DNA of 64,000 bases from Crossaster papposus (Eukaryota > Echinodermata > Asteroidea > Velatida > Solasteridae). Made by a program: the position numbers and the translations under genes. The notes under the pieces are model-generated. The model made no database searches, was not told the DNA's origin, and worked only from the letters and a program-made list of their open reading frames with translations. Below, piece after piece: positions 54,201 to 63,727 of this stretch (position 1 is its first letter; every line of letters begins with the position of its first letter). The stretch spans positions 62,001 through 126,000 of the forward strand of contig JBAIAA010000409.1 in NCBI GenBank assembly GCA_037893245.1, in the 5' to 3' direction.

Positions 54201-55289
54201 GAAGGTCGCTCAATTTCTTACCACAACAAAACAACAAAAACACCCGGATTTAAAACGGTTGGTCACCCTTTTTTAAACATAGATTGTAGAATATTCGTCA
54301 ATACAGATCAAATTCACCTGAGCTGTTGCCGAAAGGCAGCATGCACGGATCGAATTGGTCTGATATCAATCAATTTAAAACTTATATTAAATCAAGTATA
54401 GTCTGGTGTGTGCTGGAGTCAAGCGCACATCAGACTAATCTATATTGAACATAATTACTGTAAAAATGTATCGATATAAGGCAAATTTGACCTCTGAATG
54501 CTGATTTTTGGCAACAGCTTAGAGGAATTTGATTTGTAATGACGAGTATTACCGACCCGGTGTTTAAAAAATGTGACCAAACGTTAAAATTGAATGATAA
54601 ATGACTGAATTATTGTTTGGTAAAAGCGTGTGAAAAATTGTCTCGGACGAAATTGAATGTTAGTGAATCTGAATGAAAAATGTTTTAAAATAGCCGGGGA
54701 AACCTACATTGTATACTTACTTTCTTCTAATTATTATTTTTTTTCACAGCGTGTTATTTTGATCCAAACGCGTGCCCATACCCAATGGAGTGCAATTATG
54801 AACATGGTTTCTGCGAGTATCCACACAAAAGAGAAAATGTTGAAGGTAAATTTCAATTCTTTACTCAAAATATGTTTTGCTTGCTTTGCTAATTTTAATA
54901 CATAATACGCCAAGCAAACAGATTTGTTGTTTTAAATGGACTCATTGTGCTCGATAATACGCCCCAATTTCATCCTAATGAGCTTGGTTTCAGTAAAACA
55001 ATACATAGGCCTATAACCTCTTGCATTTACGGAAAAGACGGGTTTTTTTCCAACCCATTTATTTAAAGGAGGGTTGTTTGGATGTTTATATCCTACTTTA
55101 AAATGCACTACGATTAACATCATTTCTGTAGCCCAATTGGTGCTTCCATGACATTATACTAATCTCCCTTTATACTAATGTTGGTCATAACGTTAATAAT
55201 TCTCTTTATTCGAACGCACACTACAACCAGTAAAAGAAATTATCACTCTCTCTGTCTTTTCAGCCGACAAGTTTGGCGTGGAGCAATAA
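51210..55289 (+). CDS. Secreted cysteine-repeat peptide precursor (6 coding exons, 110 aa)
   Basis: Exons by consensus and phase: 51210-51270, 51760-51786, 52824-52919, 53672-53698, 54750-54845 and 55264-55289. All inner exons are phase 1-1, so any number can be joined in frame. The product starts with the signal peptide MKVFICLAILVCLGSVLA. It then has two copies of a 41-residue unit, ADKIDVKQGP plus CYFDPNACPYPMECNYEHGF and CEYPHKRENVE, and a short tail ADKFGVEQ-stop. Each module has four cysteines (C-x6-C-x5-C-x6-C), suggesting two disulfides. HKR or KR could be a processing site between modules. The two copies of both exons look identical while the introns differ, pointing to recent duplication or conversion. 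Expected to be secreted. I recognise no named family; spacing resembles EB-like or other small Cys-rich modules. Skipping of 55264-55289 would instead lead to the exon at 55583. Confidence 0.75.
51760..51786 (+). CDS. 27-nt microexon A, copy 1
   Basis: TCTTTTCAG| ... AAGGTC|GTAAGT. Completes Ala and encodes DKIDVKQG plus one base. Identical to 53672-53698. This linker precedes each cysteine module. Confidence 0.8.
51912..51975 (+). promoter_or_regulatory. Intronic hairpin between microexon A and exon B
   Basis: TTCCGCCCGG (51912-51921) pairs perfectly with CCGGGCGGAA (51938-51947), followed by ATCCGCCCGGCCGGG. The same block recurs, decayed, at about 53821-53885 and 55419-55482. Position suggests an RNA structure that could influence the choice between exons B and C. 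Function is inference. Confidence 0.5.
52065..52144 (+). CDS. Possible alternative terminal exon B, copy 1
   Basis: A good acceptor (GACTGCTTTTTTTGGCAG) followed, in the phase required by microexon A, by CESELSPQYQCHSGYQCTYH, LLFSC and a stop. Cysteine pattern C-x9-C-x5-C-x7-C resembles the constitutive module (C-x6-C-x5-C-x6-C). Joined to the upstream exons it would give a 55-residue secreted peptide. Not proven to be spliced. Confidence 0.5.
52824..52919 (+). CDS. 96-nt cysteine-module exon C, copy 1
   Basis: TTTTTCACAG| ... GTTGAAG|GTAAAT. Encodes CYFDPNACPYPMECNYEHGF, CEYPHKRENVE. Looks identical to 54750-54845. Confidence 0.85.
53672..53698 (+). CDS. 27-nt microexon A, copy 2
   Basis: Same sequence, acceptor and donor as copy 1. 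Confidence 0.8.
53990..54066 (+). CDS. Possible alternative terminal exon B, copy 2
   Basis: As copy 1 but reads CESELLPRYQCHSGYQCTYH and LLFS-stop, losing the last cysteine by a change to TGA. Possibly decaying, which argues that copies 1 and 2 of B may no longer be used. Confidence 0.4.
54750..54845 (+). CDS. 96-nt cysteine-module exon C, copy 2
   Basis: Same sequence as copy 1; acceptor TTTTTTTTCACAG|, donor GAAG|GTAAAT. Confidence 0.85.
55264..55289 (+). CDS. Microexon A, copy 3, with in-frame stop (terminal exon?)
   Basis: TCTTTTCAG| then ADKFGVEQ-stop. It still has a donor-like TTTC|GTAAGT four bases after the stop. Either the true C terminus, with a following 3'UTR intron, or a diverged copy skipped in favour of 55583. 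Confidence 0.55.
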
Positions 55290-55582
55290 TTTCGTAAGTT
55301 TTTGCAGTCGATTTATTCCTAATTTCCCGAATAATTAGATTTAATGTTTAGAGTAAAACAAACTTCCGATGTTACGGAAGCGTATTTAGGTCACGATCAA
55401 AAATGATCCGGCCCATAATTCCGCCCGGGCGAAATAGTGATGCGCACGGAGTAAAAGTGATCCGCCCGGCCGGGATAAATTTGTTTGGTTTTGTCCTCGA
55501 TATGCTTCCGTACGATGTACCGACGCATAGTGATGCCGTGGGGCTAAACTATATTTCAATTCGATTGCCTAATTACCGGCAG

Positions 55583-55665
55583 CCTGTGAGGTGAATGTCT
55601 CGCGGGAGTGGGACTGCCCTCCTGAATATTCTTGCTTCGATGGCCAATGCTATTTTTTGGAGTGA
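55583..55665 (+). CDS. Alternative terminal exon B, copy 3, intact cysteine module
   Basis: Acceptor AATTACCGGCAG|, then CEVNVSREWDCPPEYSCFDG, QCYFLE-stop. Spacing C-x9-CP-x4-C-x4-C is a well-formed small Cys-rich module. Phase is compatible with exon C copy 2 (skipping 55264-55289), giving a precursor with three modules, and also with the signal exon directly. The acceptor has a weak pyrimidine tract. Confidence 0.5.
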
Positions 55666-56309
55666 ATGGCTGGTGTTCAAAGTAAATTTCATTAATACAA
55701 AAAACCCTGATTTTAGTGGTTAGTGTAACCGATGGGCGCGCTCCGAGCGAATAATTCGTTCACAAACGAAATCCGTATTGTTGAGCGCCCTCTGCATCAT
55801 ACGTTTAATATACATGTACGCACATAGCTAGGTATATAATTCAATGAATTATTTTCAATGTCAAGCTTTGATCAAGCTCTTAATGTTTGGCGCCAGAAAC
55901 ACGAGGTTGGGCATGTCTTTTTGAATCTGATTATATATTTTTCTTAATTCGTGGCTTTGGAGAATTTTTTTTTAAAGGGAAATCAAGTCCGAAATTTCAT
56001 TAGGCTCAAAATATTTTTCCTTTCCTACTTTTTAAGTCCGAAATCTCATAGCAAATCTCAAAAAAACACCGCGGGCCGCAATTAGAAAAAAAAGGGGGGG
56101 GGGGGAGTTGTTATTACCAAAACGGTGCCGATCTTTTTCTAAAATATAGACTTTTAGGGGTTTCCAAGAAAAATGGATTTGATTTCAGTTGACTTACCTT
56201 GAAACTAATGGAATAATAACTTACTAATTTTGCACAATTCCTTTTGTAGCTTTATTAATTATGAATAATAATAGTAATATTTGTTTTATTCTTCTTGTGT
56301 TCATTTCAG
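55666..56309. other. No gene seen
   Basis: AT-rich; a poly(G) of about 13 near 56094. Part of the 3' region of the peptide gene if the distal UTR exon is real. Confidence 0.4.
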
Positions 56310-56575
56310 ATTCCAAAATACTAACAGCCGTGGGATGGTCAAGTCGCAATTATTAATTTAATTAATTATTATACGGTGTAGGGTTTACGTTTTATTTTGT
56401 CTTTGCCTTGATTGTTAAATATTAGTTAAAATGAGACTGTTTACACCCACACAAAGTGTCACTATACATTGTAGACACTAAGTTACAAGTTGGCAAAAGT
56501 AATCACAATTTTTCAAATTATCAGTTTAACCTGGTGCAAAGCCGACTCTAATTAAGATAATAAATATGTGGTTGG
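56310..56575 (+). other. Possible 3'UTR exon and poly(A) signal
   Basis: Acceptor TTGTGTTCATTTCAG| at 56309, then ATTCCAAAATACTAACAGCC. AATAAA lies at 56559-56564. It would fit a spliced 3'UTR of the peptide gene. Inferred only from signals. Confidence 0.4.
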
Positions 56576-57298
56576 CCGGTATTAAACGTACGTGTAAATC
56601 CGGCTCATTGGCCTGGGCATTAACGCGTCCAGGTCCACGAGTCGGTTTTTTTCCCCATTCATAAATACCATTTCGGTCAAAATATCAAACATTTTGGTCC
56701 AAAAGTTAAAACAAGTCAAAAATTTAAACTTTCCAACCATTTTGTTTTACAATTTCTGTTCATTATTTTCAAAACCCCCTCCAGTTAAATAATGGAGCAT
56801 CCAGCTCGCTAATAAGATGTAAACAGCTCTTTTTATGGGTATATGCGCGCGCGTAGTGCGCACTGCGCGATGTTGCGCAGATGCAGCTGTGGCGCGCGAA
56901 TGCGTTGTGAATTTTGGACCATAAAATAACTGACTATTTTATCCTCCGTTTAAAACCGGCCACGTGATGGGTTCTCGACCAATAGGAATGTGTATACTGT
57001 CTAAGTTATTTATGAATAGAAAATTAACAACACTTGATAGGTTGTAACGACATTTTGAAGTTCACTGTGGTTTTATTTTTCTGTCACAAATTACCCCTAA
57101 TGGGAAACTGCTTCCATTTATCGCATCTATCTATCACGTTTATATTCTGGGTGGTGAGTCTTAATTTCCACGTATAGTAATCTCACTTCTAAGATTGCTG
57201 TTGAATAAAATGATGTTGGTATGAGTTCATGCGACTAAAATTATATCTTTGTATATAGCCTGTCATTATTTGTCACATATTAGGCATAACAAAAAAAA
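56576..57298. repeat. Dispersed repeat fragments (ACCGGCCACGTGA family)
   Basis: AAACCGGCCACGTGATGGGT and CTCGACCAATAGGAATGTG at about 56950-57000 match 22755-22800 and, more loosely, 30690-30730 (CCGGCACGTGATCGAGTCTC). The GTATTAAACGTACG part near 56580 is another fragment. No gene. Confidence 0.55.
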
Positions 57299-58426
57299 AT
57301 GTTATGTTGGCGTAACCCGACCGACCCTAAAAATACGGCCGACCCTGGATATATTTTTTTCAAGGGACGAAATTTAATGATTAAAATCTATATAAATCTA
57401 GTTATAAATACGTTTGAAACCATTTTTGACCGTTTCTCATTGTTGTGTGTGTGGATTGCGTATATCGTCACCGTTTTCACGAAGAGGCGAATTTCAGGAA
57501 AAATCGTCTATTTATCGAAATTATTTTTTTTGATGAAAACGATTAAATATTGCAATTTCTACAACCTGGTGAAGTTATACATCCACAAAATCATTAAAAT
57601 CACAATTAACCTAATTAACTAATGGGCGAATTGGTCCTCAAGTGCCCTTTTGCGTTTTCACGAAGAGGCAAATTCGAAATAGCGTTGACTTCAACGTGTT
57701 TATGAAGGGCACTTTGGTGCGCGTAGTCACTTTAGCGTTTTCACGAAGAGGCGAATTGGGCGAATTGGTCGCGAAGTGGCTTTTAGCGTTTTCACGAAGA
57801 GGCAAATTCGAAATAGCGTTGACTTCAACGTGTTTATGAAGGGCACTTTGGTGCGCTTAGTCACTTTAGCGTTTTCACGAAGAGGCGAATTGGGCGAATT
57901 GGTCGCGAAGTGGCTTTTATCGTTTTCACGAAGAGACAAATTGGGGGCGCAATGGGGAAATGTATACATTCTGACTCTCACAGCCACGGGCGAATTTGCT
58001 AATGTATCGTTTTTTTCGTTTTCACGAAGAGGCAATTCTGTTAATTGATTAATTCTGCAAAACTAATCACCTATTTTTCTTAACGTTTGCTATATTTAAG
58101 AAGATTGAAATCTCTTCTTTCCCATGATACCTTAATCTTGTATATTCTATGAATATTTATGTTTCAAACTGCCAAACGAAAAAAGGACAAACTTTACAAG
58201 CGATTATCTCGAAAGTTTGTTCAGACCGTGAAAGGCTCAATTTGCCTCTTCGTGAAAACGGTGACGATATATTGAACCTGGACACGCTTTCGTGTATCAC
58301 TACCTGCTTAAACAATTAGAAAACATATAATTTTCATTGCTGGGAGGGGGAAAAAAAAGAAAGAAAAAAGAAAGAATCCCTACCTACCTACCCTATTTTT
58401 TGGGGCCCGTTACGCCAACATAACAT
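57299..58426. mobile_element. Outer TIR element, 18-bp perfect ends
   Basis: ATGTTATGTTGGCGTAAC at the left is exactly mirrored by GTTACGCCAACATAACAT at the right. It is interrupted by the element at 57465-58267; without that insertion it would be about 320 bp. No ORF. Confidence 0.85.
57465..58267. mobile_element. Nested TIR element (CACCGTTTTCACGAAGAGGC family) with tandem internal repeats
   Basis: TCGTCACCGTTTTCACGAAG at the left is mirrored by CTTCGTGAAAACGGTGACGA at the right, with TATA on both sides (57461-57464 and 58268-58271). GTTTTCACGAAGAG(G/A)C recurs about seven times. A ~135-bp segment is duplicated in tandem (57653-57787 and 57788-57922). Non-autonomous; related copy at 41484-42142. 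Confidence 0.9.
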
Positions 58427-58518
58427 GTTTTTGTATGCCTTATTTAAACGTCTTTTTAAACCACTGTATAAGATAGCAAGGTTGACGGTTAGTCTGAACT
58501 AAAGTCTGAACTGGCCGT

Positions 58519-58735
58519 GCAATAATAATAATAATAATAATAATTAATACATTTGTACAACAGCAACAAATGTTTATTTAGCGCTTTTAACTCAGATTAA
58601 AGTGCTTTACTTTATTATTACCCCATACCATCGAGCCCACGAAACATTCCAAATACCATCTCAGCTTCCTGGGAAGAATACAGCTCGATGCAGCCATTTC
58701 GGTGCGAAGCAGCTAAATCAACCACAATAACCATC
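58519..58735. mobile_element. SINE/LINE 3'-end-like fragment with (AAT)n
   Basis: An (ATA)n run, then TACATTTGTACAACAGCAAC, TTATTTAGCGCTTTTAACTC and GTGCTTTACTTTATTATTAC. The GCGCTTTA next to an ATT-type simple repeat is the kind of tail seen at 62860-62901. Read on the minus strand it resembles a CR1/L2-mobilised element end. Confidence 0.55.
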
Positions 58736-59021
58736 TTTTAACGTAATTGACTGGACTATCTCGGCAAAATGATCGTCGGGAGAGGAGTGTTCGTTCCAAC
58801 TTGCTTGAACGAACGAGAATTTTTAAAGGACTTTCTGGTATGTCAACGCCCCAAACAAGGATTTACAGTCAGTCCGCAGCGCACTCGTTAATGAGGTCAT
58901 ATCCCGAATTTTATTTGCAGGGCCGGCGTCGCAAATCGGCCACGAGATTTACGCGAGTTATTTCGAGAGTTCGACCGCTTTGTTTTCACGAGCTACACGT
59001 TGCAAACGAAGCAGTGATTAT

Positions 59022-59037
59022 CCAAGATGGCGTGGTA
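59022..59037 (+). promoter_or_regulatory. YY1-like start element with donor
   Basis: ATTATCCAAGATGGCGTG|GTAAGTGG: an AAGATGGCG motif typical of YY1 sites at transcription starts, overlapping an ATG and followed by a donor. It could be the first exon for the downstream SGNH-like unit. Confidence 0.35.
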
Positions 59038-59697
59038 AGTGGAAAGCGAACGATTTTCTGAATCGAATGATATAAAATATGACGAGATTCAGTGTGTTTT
59101 TGGCAGAATTTTGTTCACTCGAAGTTAGAGTATAATTTTAAGAAATGTTGTTGTCGTGTGTTTAGTTTCTGCGCCCTGACTGGACTAACAAATATTGCCA
59201 AAAATGATCACTACACATCGATAAAGGAAGCAATGATCTTTCGTTTGATATACAATTTAGCCTGTGGCGACATTTTTTTCATGTATTTTGCGACGATTTT
59301 CGTGCGCGCGATTTCAACTTTTTCGGCCATGTCTTTCGGCTTTACATACGCAGAACGTACGTATTTCATTATGCACACAAGCACGTGTGTACACGTACAT
59401 GTGCTGGATATGCACTAGAACCATCTAGTGCATATCCACTAATTGCACAGTAGCCAACAGAAACATAATTATTTTGTTGTTTTTTGTGTGGCTTTATTTA
59501 TATTATCAAGTTAGGTTTCTGCCTTCTTGTCATGCATACGAATTGATTTTTCTTTCATGTATAAAAATGACTTAGGTCTATGTTTTTGTTCAAAATTCTA
59601 ACATTATTTACTAATCATAAATGTAGTTACTATTATTGTGCTAAACTTCATAGTTCCTATTTCTGTCTTCCAATATGTTTCTTATACTAGGTAGCAT

Positions 59698-60366
59698 TCA
59701 TGCCGTCCACCACCATGGCCATGCCCACCGCCATCCCCCTTGCAGCCATCGCAGCCATCGCAGCCATCGCAGTCATTGTCAGCATGTCAGGAGCCACAGA
59801 AGGCCAAAGGCAAAGCTCTTGTCCTTGGATATTCTCTCACAAAGTATCTCAAAGAGAACATCACTACTAAAGTTGGTTGATTTTCAGGCAGTGACTCGTC
59901 GCGGTACTACAATTTCTGGCCTTAGAAAGTATCTGCTCCATCAGCATGACATCAACTTAACAACTGTGCCTGACATATTGTATTTGTAATGATTCATGTT
60001 GGGACAAATGATCTAGAGTTGGGTTTCCAAAGAAGTGTTGAAAATAGTTGAAGATTTAAATGTACTGGTGGATATGCAGCACGTTCTTTGTACATGTAGG
60101 CCTACATGTAAATCTTTTTGGATTTTAGTGTTTTAAATAATATACATGACTTTGAGTCAGTGTTGTGCAAACACAGTGCAGCTAAAACAGATCAAAACCG
60201 AGTCTGGTCGAGTCGGGTCAGTTTGTCAAATCATCTAGGACTTAATGCCCAAAACTATGCCAACAAAGTTTTTAGCAACAATGTAAATTTGACACAAACA
60301 GCATATAACTTTATGAATGCAGATTGTATTATTTCTATTATCAGTGATATAATTTATGTGCATTAA
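59698..60366 (+). pseudogene. SGNH/GDSL-hydrolase-like pseudogene
   Basis: Pieces in different frames recall an SGNH-fold esterase. GKALVLGYSLTKYLKENITT is block I with GDSL changed to GYSL. Then come LVDFQAVTRRGTTISGLRKY and LLHQHDINLTTVPDI, followed by IHVGTNDLE (the HVGTNDL block). A C-terminal part, HDFESVLCKHSAA and NQNRV-like, ends near 60366. At least two frame changes and several stops separate the blocks. The 5' end has a CATCGCAGC repeat (about 59745-59775). Such domains are frequent in invertebrate deuterostome repeats and some CR1-type LINEs. The loss of the nucleophile motif and the frame breaks make activity unlikely. Confidence 0.65.
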
Positions 60367-61900
60367 CATTTATATTAGCAAAATTTATGTCTTATTTAAA
60401 ATCTTTTGTTTTTGCAATGTTAGAAGCGGGTATACATTGTAATTTAATATTTACAATAATTTAATGCCAAAGAAACTATGCCAAAAACATCAAGCAAAGA
60501 TAAAACAAACTTTATTTACTGTTATAATAAATCTCAATGGTTTGCCCATTGAACATTATGCCAAAGATGATGGTAGTTATCATCTTCACTATGTTGGCCA
60601 TTTTTGTTGATGTTTTGACTAATTGCTAAACATTTATTATTGTATTACCAACCCTAATTGTTGTCATTTCTTCAATCTGTATTTATGTACCTGTAATAGC
60701 TGATGTAATTAAAATAAGTTTTAACAATTTCAGGGTTTAATTTAACAATTTTATTCAAGCCATATAACATCAACAGGGTCATGGTATATTAATGTAAGCG
60801 ATACAATTCAAGTTTCAGATAAAAATTGCAGTTTCTTTTATAAACCAACCTCACAATACAGATATAAATTATTGTAAACATTTTTATTTATCAATGTTAT
60901 TGTTATCAATAAATTTTAAACAACGACTTCATTTGTCGCTTGTTTTAATTTTTTTGGCTGTATACATTGTATTATGCAGGCAATATTATTATTTTTTTAA
61001 TCAGTCCACTGTTAAAAAAAACCCTGAATAGCAGATAAATCCTTTTCGCTTGAGCTTACAATTAAAAAAATACACAAAAAACAACTGCGTATTGAAATGT
61101 GCATGAACTACACGTTACCACGAAGCCTTTTTCAATGACGTCATTTTCGACCAATGAGGGCGCAGAAAGACTATGGACTGTCATGGCGGGATGTTCCGTT
61201 TGTTAATTTATTGAGAACGTTATAATTTTCTGCGCCCTGACTGGACTAAGTTAAAATCAACCCCAAAACTACAGTTTTGTGATAGAATATGAAATTATCT
61301 TTAACATCAGTGTGAAATTGGGTTGTGGCCGCTGCCAGAAAATGAACAAAATTCGTCCTTTTTTAAAGGTCAATTTGTTGGTTCGGGAGCTTTTTTTACG
61401 TTATAAATTTCACCCTCTAAATGTCATATAATTTCCAATCTGATTTGATAATATAACAAATTGTTTCCTTATCCAAAAGAAAATATATATAATATTGACA
61501 GCCAGTGAATAAAACCCAAGTTTCGGACCAAATTCCAGGCGTTGTCGCCAGCTCATTAAGTATTCAAAAACAAGGTCACGCACAAAGTGCCATGCATAAA
61601 TCGCACATAAAAGGAACGGCTTTTCAGTGCGCTGCGGACTGACTGTTTAAAAGTGCCCGCTGAAAGTTATGCAACTTAATTAGTACTACGCTGGCGGCGC
61701 TGTTTACCTAGCTTATTACAAAACGCTGACAGCGCAGTTTCACAAGCTTTGCCATGCGCGCGACATGCAATGCATACAAATGCATGCATACAAATAATAC
61801 ACATCACATAAATAGGGTCGGGACCTTAAAGCATAAGTCTGGCTGGTCACATGGAGTTTGATGGTAGATAAAGTTCTCTTAATTAGTACATCAGTCCAGT
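60367..61900. other. No gene seen
   Basis: AT-rich DNA after the pseudogene; several AATAAA words (for example near 60910). Between 61540 and 61760 GC content rises, with TGCATACAAATGCATGCATA simple repeats near 61770. No coding character. Confidence 0.4.
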
Positions 61901-61904
61901 CTGT

Positions 61905-62901
61905 GATATCTTACGTCAGCACGACGTCAAATATCACATGTATGCTGACGACATTCAGATTTATTTGGATTTTGATCCCGCCATTCCTAACGATGCAGCA
62001 TGCGCTTTGTTCAGGTTGTCAAATTGCATTAGGTGTATCCAATCCTGGATGATTGTAAACAAACTTCAACTTAACAATGATAAAACTGAGTTTTTTATTG
62101 CCTCATCTTCTCATCATCAGAAACGTTTAAATCACCTCACTCTTACCATCAACAACACCACAATCAAGCCATCCCCAACAGTGAGAAATCTGGGCGTTAC
62201 ATTTGACACTACTATGTCAATGACTCCTCACGTCAACAATGCATGCAAATCAATCAATTACCACTTACGGAACATATCTAAGATTCGCAAATATATTGAC
62301 TCAGACACATGCCATGCTGCTGCCCGAGCTCTAGTCCTGTCACGGCTAGACTATTGTAATTCTCTCTTCAATGGCATGAAACAATCGGATATCTGTCGCC
62401 TACAAAAGCTTCAAAACAATGCTGCCCGTATCACACTCACACAACCTAAACATTGTAGTGCATCACCACTTCTTCGGCAATTACACTGGCTACCTGTTCA
62501 AAAACGAATCATCTTCAAAACGGCTGTGAATATGTACAAGGCACTCTCAGGCACGCATCCACAATACATTATACATTCACTTGACCTCAGTAACCCCAAC
62601 CGACGTGGTCTCCGCTCGGAGCATAACTTAAAAGTACAACGCACATTCAAACTTGCAGGTGATAAGGCTTTCTCTGTGGCTGGACCCAGATGCTGGAACT
62701 CAATACCTCTCAACATTCGTCATTGTAACTCTGTTCACCAGTTTAAACGTAAACTCAAATCATATCTGTTTTCATCCTAGGTTTGCTCTCATCTTTCATT
62801 TTGCAATTTCATCTTTTTCTGTTTTCGTGGAGTTGTTCTCAAGCGCATCGAAACCTTTGGAAAAATGCGCTTTATAAATGCCATTATTATTATTATTATT
62901 A
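61905..62901 (+). mobile_element. 5'-truncated CR1/L2-type LINE, 3' end of ORF2
   Basis: An open frame from about 61905 to the stop at 62778-62780 begins inside the reverse transcriptase at ILRQHDVKYHMYADDIQIYL, which contains the YADD catalytic motif. It continues through NKLQLNNDKTEFFI, VRNLGVTFDTTMSM, RLDYCNSLFNGM and LQKLQNNAARI, with LHWLPVQKRIIFK and RCWNSIPLNIRH near the end, all typical of the C-terminal part of CR1/L2 ORF2. The 3' end GCGCTTTATAAATGCCATTA followed by (ATT)n is the family's tail. Roughly the last 290 codons are intact. The 5' part, endonuclease and most of the RT are absent, as usual after target-primed reverse transcription. Confidence 0.9.
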
Positions 62902-63000
62902 ATTGCAAAGCGACTAATTTTGTTCAATCTGATGTCTGCGAGTGTTAAACAATTTCTCTTTGTCGTTGGGGTACTAATCTGGGAAACAACTCCAAGTTTC
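62902..63000. other. Spacer
   Basis: Short AT-rich spacer between the LINE tail and the foldback element. Confidence 0.4.
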
Positions 63001-63221
63001 TATAGACGATGTGCCTCTGTTTACATCTGTATTCAAATATGCGCACGCATCATGTTTTACATAAATTTGGTTAAGAGTGACGTCACATAATTCAAAGGCG
63101 ATCTGACCTGAGACGTCACTCTTTAAGCAAATTGTATGTAAAACACGATGGGTGCGCATCACTGCCGGGCACATTTGAATACAGATGTAAACACGTGACG
63201 TCAGAGGGCACATCGTCTATA
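63001..63221. mobile_element. Foldback element with CRE-like TGACGTCA sites
   Basis: TATAGACGATGTGCCTCTGT, then TTACATCTGTATTCAAAT, CATGTTTTACATA and AGAGTGACGTCA, are mirrored from the right end (CAGAGGGCACATCGTCTATA). Arms are about 95 bp, imperfect. Three CRE/ATF-like motifs lie at about 63079, 63111 and 63195. No ORF. Confidence 0.85.
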
Positions 63222-63628
63222 CCTAGCCGTTTCTGAAAGCTCTCGTCTCTATAAACTCTGCCTCAAATTTTTCGGAGGATTTAAATATCTTGCTGCTACA
63301 TTAAATCTGCTCTCTTCCACCCTAATGGCATCCAGTCGATACAGATCGACTAAAATACCGCGGGCGCTCAGGATATTATTTTCCTTTGCATAACGTTGCA
63401 GCAAAGACAAATCTCAAGAACCCGTCTATGCCCTATATGCCAATCTACTATATATATGCGTCTATCTTGAAGCTCAGCAGATAGATATGCCCGATTTATA
63501 CGCGCCATTCGTGGGTATAATAGTGGCCCGAGGGTCATTATTAGATACGAATCCGACCTTTTAACAATAGGGTGACGTCATAACAATGGTTTAATACCCA
63601 CGGATGGCGCATACCTCAAGCATTTCTT
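63222..63628. other. No gene seen
   Basis: Contains ATACTATTT-like AT-rich DNA and a GGGTATAATAGTGGCCCGAG / TTAATACCCACGGATGG area near 63510-63605 that may be another degraded inverted repeat (GCGCCATTCGTGGGTATAAT versus CCCACGGATGGCGC). Confidence 0.4.
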
Positions 63629-63629
63629 G

Positions 63630-63727
63630 TTATACCCAGCATGAATGTGGCAGAGGGGTGCCTTCCCCCCCCTCTTATCCCTAAACGATTACAATATCAT
63701 TTTACAGGGGGGGGGGGGGGGGGGGGG
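63630..63727. mobile_element. Partial TATACCCAGCACGATATG element and poly(G)
   Basis: TATACCCAGCATGAATGTGG, CAGAGGGGTGCC and CCTCTTATCCCTAAACG follow 48828-48890. A G21 run at 63707-63727 comes after. The other end of the element is not recognisable before 64000. Confidence 0.65.

Larger units (their letters stand above)
51480..55680 (+). repeat. Tandem ~1.9-kb block duplication (2 full + 1 partial copy)
   Basis: Landmarks repeat in order: GGAGGGTTGTGTGGATGTTT (51532, 53454, about 55067), microexon A (51760, 53672, 55264), the GCCCGG hairpin block, exon B (52065, 53990, 55583) and exon C (52824, 54750). The first period is 1,912 bp and the second about 1,592 bp. The third block lacks exon C. 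A dispersed repeat also found at 14335-14515 lies just before each exon C. Confidence 0.9.
58864..61647. repeat. 21-bp inverted repeats bracketing a ~2.8-kb segment
   Basis: ACAGTCAGTCCGCAGCGCAC(T) at 58867 and its exact inverse (A)GTGCGCTGCGGACTGACTGT ending 61647 flank the SGNH-like pseudogene. Also inside, TTTCTGCGCCCTGACTGGAC is repeated directly at about 59163 and 61229. This suggests a mobile or segmentally duplicated unit, but no TSD was identified. Confidence 0.5.

Noticed and set aside
51480-55680. The ~1.9-kb direct repeats as retroelement ends or an assembly duplication
   Set aside because: The blocks carry phase-consistent exons with splice sites, and the introns differ by indels and substitutions. 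This fits tandem exon duplication rather than an assembly error; no retroelement genes are present.
58747-59061. Plus-strand 104-codon ORF upstream of the SGNH-like pseudogene
   Set aside because: No homology recognised; overlaps a promoter-like region with a donor and an inverted repeat, so it is more likely non-coding.
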